A DNA stretch of 64,000 nucleotides from Cellulomonas humilata (GTDB lineage: Bacteria > Actinomycetota > Actinomycetes > Actinomycetales > Cellulomonadaceae): contig NZ_JAUSVB010000001.1 in NCBI RefSeq assembly GCF_030814415.1, positions 682,001 to 746,000 of the forward strand. The letters are read 5' to 3'. The notes beneath the pieces are model-generated. The model was not told where the DNA came from. It worked only from the letters and a program-made list of their open reading frames with translations, and searched no databases. Within the stretch, counting starts at the first letter, position 1. Each line of letters begins with the position of its first letter. Shown here one piece after another: positions 61,961 through 64,000 of this stretch. The translations under genes were made by a program, and so were the position numbers.

Positions 61961-62700
61961 CCCTGCTCGTCGGCGAGACGAAGTTCCACGGCACCGTCCA
62001 CACGTTCGTGCACCGCTACGAGCTCGACACGTCCGCCCCCACGTTCGGGTCGGCGTGCCGTGACCTCGCGAGGCGGGCCCTCTTCCCAGCCGCGCTCTGG
62101 TGGCTGGTGATGGTGGGGATCGGGCTCCTGATCGTCGGGCCGCTGGGTGACCTGCCGGCCGAGACCGGCGTCGACCGGTGGTTCGAGGCGCGCCGCACCG
62201 CGGGGCTCAACACCCTCACCCTGGTGCTGTCCGACTTCGGGCAGACCCAGTTCGCCATCGCGGTGTGCGTGCTGGTGGTCGCGCTGCTCTGGTGGCGGAC
62301 CAGGCAGTGGTGGCTGGCGGTTGTGCCGGCGATCGCGCTCGGGATGCAGGCGGTCCTCTTCTTCACGTCGTCGCTGCTCGTCGGCCGGGAACGCCCGCCC
62401 GTGGGCCTGCTGGACGACTCACCGCCGACCACGGCGTTCCCGAGCGGGCACACCAGCGCCTCGGCTGCGCTCTACGTGTCGCTCGCCCTGCTGTGCCAGC
62501 GGATCACCCGGCCGTGGCTGCGCTGGGGGCTGACGCTGGCCTGCCTCCTGGTCCCCTTCGCGGTCGCCACGGCGCGCCTCTACCGGGGGATGCACCACCC
62601 CACGGACGTGGCCGTCGGCCTGGTGAACGGTGTCGTGTGCGCGCTGCTCGCGTGGTGGTACCTCCGCCGGGACATCGAGCTCGCTCCCGGCAGGCCGTGA
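61957..62700 (+). CDS. PAP2 superfamily phosphatase, motif-1 lysine replaced
   Basis: A 247-aa PAP2 protein with a longer N terminus and about six helices. Motif 2 (AFPSGHTSAS) and motif 3 (ARLYRGMHHPTD) are intact. In motif 1 (SSLLVGRERPP) the usual lysine position is a serine, though the RP pair is kept. AAGGAG lies 4 bases before ATG 61957, so it has its own ribosome site within the upstream gene. It may act with the preceding phosphatase on cell-envelope lipids. Confidence 0.88.
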   Translation: MTLLVGETKFHGTVHTFVHRYELDTSAPTFGSACRDLARRALFPAALWWLVMVGIGLLIVGPLGDLPAETGVDRWFEARRTAGLNTLTLVLSDFGQTQFAIAVCVLVVALLWWRTRQWWLAVVPAIALGMQAVLFFTSSLLVGRERPPVGLLDDSPPTTAFPSGHTSASAALYVSLALLCQRITRPWLRWGLTLACLLVPFAVATARLYRGMHHPTDVAVGLVNGVVCALLAWWYLRRDIELAPGRP

Positions 62701-62773
62701 GCCGGACGAGCAAGGAAATCTTCGTCACGAGCGCCGGGCACGCGTCCGCGCTGCTGCGAGCAGGTGTCCGTAG

Positions 62774-63238
62774 CTAGAAGCGCTCGGCTCCCGGTCCCCG
62801 CACGAGCCCCACGTCGCGCGCCGGCACCTCGCGCCCGTCGTCGGTGAGGAACGCCATCCGCACCGACGCCCCCGTGGCCGCCTCGACCGGGAGCGCAGCG
62901 GGACCGAAGCCCGTGGGCCGGTGCTCGTCGCCCCAGTCGCGGATCGCGACCAGGACCGGTGCGAGATCGCGGCCCGCGTCCGTCAGCACATACTCCTCGC
63001 GCTCGCGCTCCCCGGCCTCGCGGTAGGCGCGGCGCTCGAGGATGCCGTTCTCGACCAGCGCGTTCAGGCGGTCGGCGAGCACGTCCGGCGCGATCCCGAG
63101 ACGCTCGCGGAACTCCGCGAATCGGGTCCGACCCTTGAAGGCCTCGCGGACGATCAGCAGGGTCCACTTCTGGCCCAGGATCTCGAGGCCGCGCGCGATC
63201 GAGCAGCGGCTGTCGACGGCGGTGAGCGAGCGGGTCAC
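62774..63238 (-). CDS. HxlR family transcriptional regulator
   Basis: A 154-aa regulator. The HxlR winged helix is clear: CSIARGLEILGQKWTLLIVREAF, RFAEFRERLGIAPDVLADRLNALVENGILERRAY in order, and YVLTDAGRDLAPVLVAIRDWGDEH. The first cysteine is the usual redox or ligand-sensing residue. A second helical region follows. It is divergent from an MFS gene with an inverted repeat between them. Confidence 0.9.
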   Translation of the reverse strand: MTRSLTAVDSRCSIARGLEILGQKWTLLIVREAFKGRTRFAEFRERLGIAPDVLADRLNALVENGILERRAYREAGEREREEYVLTDAGRDLAPVLVAIRDWGDEHRPTGFGPAALPVEAATGASVRMAFLTDDGREVPARDVGLVRGPGAERF

Positions 63239-63267
63239 GACGCCGATCGTACCCCCCTGTATTGGCG

Positions 63268-63291
63268 AAACCTAGTCAGAGTGCTAGGTTT
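63268..63291. promoter_or_regulatory. HxlR operator before the MFS gene
   Basis: AAACCTAG (63268-63275) and CTAGGTTT (63284-63291) form a perfect 8-bp inverted repeat with an 8-base spacer in the 82-bp divergent region. Partial symmetry continues outward (GGC / GCC). It is a good candidate for HxlR binding. Confidence 0.7.
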
Positions 63292-63320
63292 GCCAGACCT
63301 ACTCAGCCCCGGGAGACGAC

Positions 63321-64000
63321 GTGCCCCAGCTCGACCGCCGCGCAGGCTTCTGGACCGCCGCTCTCGTCGCCGCCCTCGCCCTCTGGGCCAGCGGCGCCCC
63401 GACCGTCGTCTACCCGCTCTACGCCCACGAGTGGGGCCTGACGCCGACGACGACGACCCTGATCTTCGCGGTCTACCCGCTGGTGCTCGTCCCGGTCCTC
63501 GTCCTGTTCGGCAACCTGTCCGACGTCATCGGCCGCCGCGCCACCATGCTGTACGGCCTCGCTGCGCTCGGGCTCGGGGCGCTCGCGTTCGGGCTCGCCC
63601 CGGACCTCGCCTGGGTGCTGGTCGGCCGCGCGCTCATGGGCGTCGGCGTCGGCCTCTCGCTGAGCCCCGCCACGGCGGCCATGATCGAGTTCAGCAGCCC
63701 CGGTCAGCAGGCGCGGGCGAGCTCGGCCACGACCGCGGCGACGGCCACGGGCCTCGCGCTCGCCACGCTCGTGGGCGGCGCGCTCGTGCAGTACGGGCCG
63801 TGGCCCACGCACCTGACGTTCTGGGTGCTCGTCGTCGTCACCGCCCTGAGCGCCGCCCTGGTCTGGCTGCTCCCCCGGCACACGCGCGACGAGACCGCGG
63901 GCCCCTGGCGTCCGCGCAGGCCTCACGTCCCGCGCGACGCCCGCGCGCCGTTCGTCGCCGGCACGCTGGCGGTCAGCGGCGCCTACGCGATGGGCGCGAT
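63321..64000 (+). CDS. MFS transporter, 5' part (runs off the right edge)
   Basis: The frame opens at GTG 63321 (GGGAG 5 bases upstream) and stays open to the edge, about 226 codons. It encodes at least six helices. Family motifs are GNLSDVIGRRATMLYGL (helix 2-3 loop) and VLVGRALMGVGVGLSLSPATAA (helix 4). It is divergent from the HxlR regulator, which probably controls it, so it is likely an inducible exporter. Confidence 0.88.
   Translation, partial: MPQLDRRAGFWTAALVAALALWASGAPTVVYPLYAHEWGLTPTTTTLIFAVYPLVLVPVLVLFGNLSDVIGRRATMLYGLAALGLGALAFGLAPDLAWVLVGRALMGVGVGLSLSPATAAMIEFSSPGQQARASSATTAATATGLALATLVGGALVQYGPWPTHLTFWVLVVVTALSAALVWLLPRHTRDETAGPWRPRRPHVPRDARAPFVAGTLAVSGAYAMGA

Overview
The window is a contiguous piece of chromosome from a high-GC actinobacterium. 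Very high GC, frequent GTG starts, strong GGAGG-type ribosome sites, a HAIR (HspR) site before clpB, LysX, DisA and several actinobacteria-specific families all point there. The content (two family 3 beta-glucosidases, LacI and SorC regulators, glycogen phosphorylase) fits a plant-polymer degrader of the Cellulomonas type. That genus guess is inference. I see no phage, transposase, integron or CRISPR array, and no gap above 300 bases without a gene.

Layout. 1-7,960: genome maintenance (radA 3' part, disA, mutY), with a small ORF and a LacI regulator placed between radA and disA, a secreted or anchored protein, two GNAT acetyltransferases and an orphan protein with a PIN-like segment. 7,968-8,471: an N-acetylglutamate synthase-like GNAT. 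8,557-16,323: a nitrogen module made of an SSS transporter, a TetR regulator and a tightly coupled UAAP1-UAAP2-biotin carboxylase operon. It resembles the systems now known to carboxylate and deiminate guanidine. Two matching 20-bp operators tie the transporter and the operon to one regulator. 16,328-21,696: glycerol module, SorC-type regulator divergent from glpD-glpF-glpK. 21,754-24,707: MmpL exporter with a divergent TetR. 24,717-28,358: SDR, exonuclease III and two DUF4190/septum-formation-like membrane proteins.

28,377-34,566: a beta-glucoside module (GH3, TetR, MFS, second GH3) controlled through four copies of one operator. 34,612-37,265: clpB with its HAIR element. 37,310-42,701: a hydrolase and BrkB-like protein, then a minus-strand operon of a CDF transporter, an in-frame remnant of a SulP transporter and a CLC channel, then a two-domain VOC protein. 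42,732-46,377: trmB, a LysR effector-domain protein with no HTH, an amino-acid permease and DUF5997. 46,431-46,606: an 88-bp tandem repeat. 46,614-54,718: glgP, a small holin-like protein, lysX, tRNA-Arg(ACG), an LtrA-like protein and tRNA-Ser(GCT).

54,779-63,238: a YdeI-like protein, a coiled-coil protein, a three-gene acyl-CoA dehydrogenase / PIG-L-methyltransferase fusion / glycosyltransferase operon of unknown product, an RNB ribonuclease, two coupled PAP2 phosphatases and an HxlR regulator. 63,321 to the right edge: the start of an MFS transporter divergent from HxlR. Strong hairpin terminators separate most convergent pairs (21,713; 30,692; 34,577; 54,591). The most promising leads are the 56.6-59.7 kb operon, the guanidine-type operon with its repeat-rich promoter region, the shared-operator beta-glucoside regulon and the collapsed SulP gene kept in a coupled operon.
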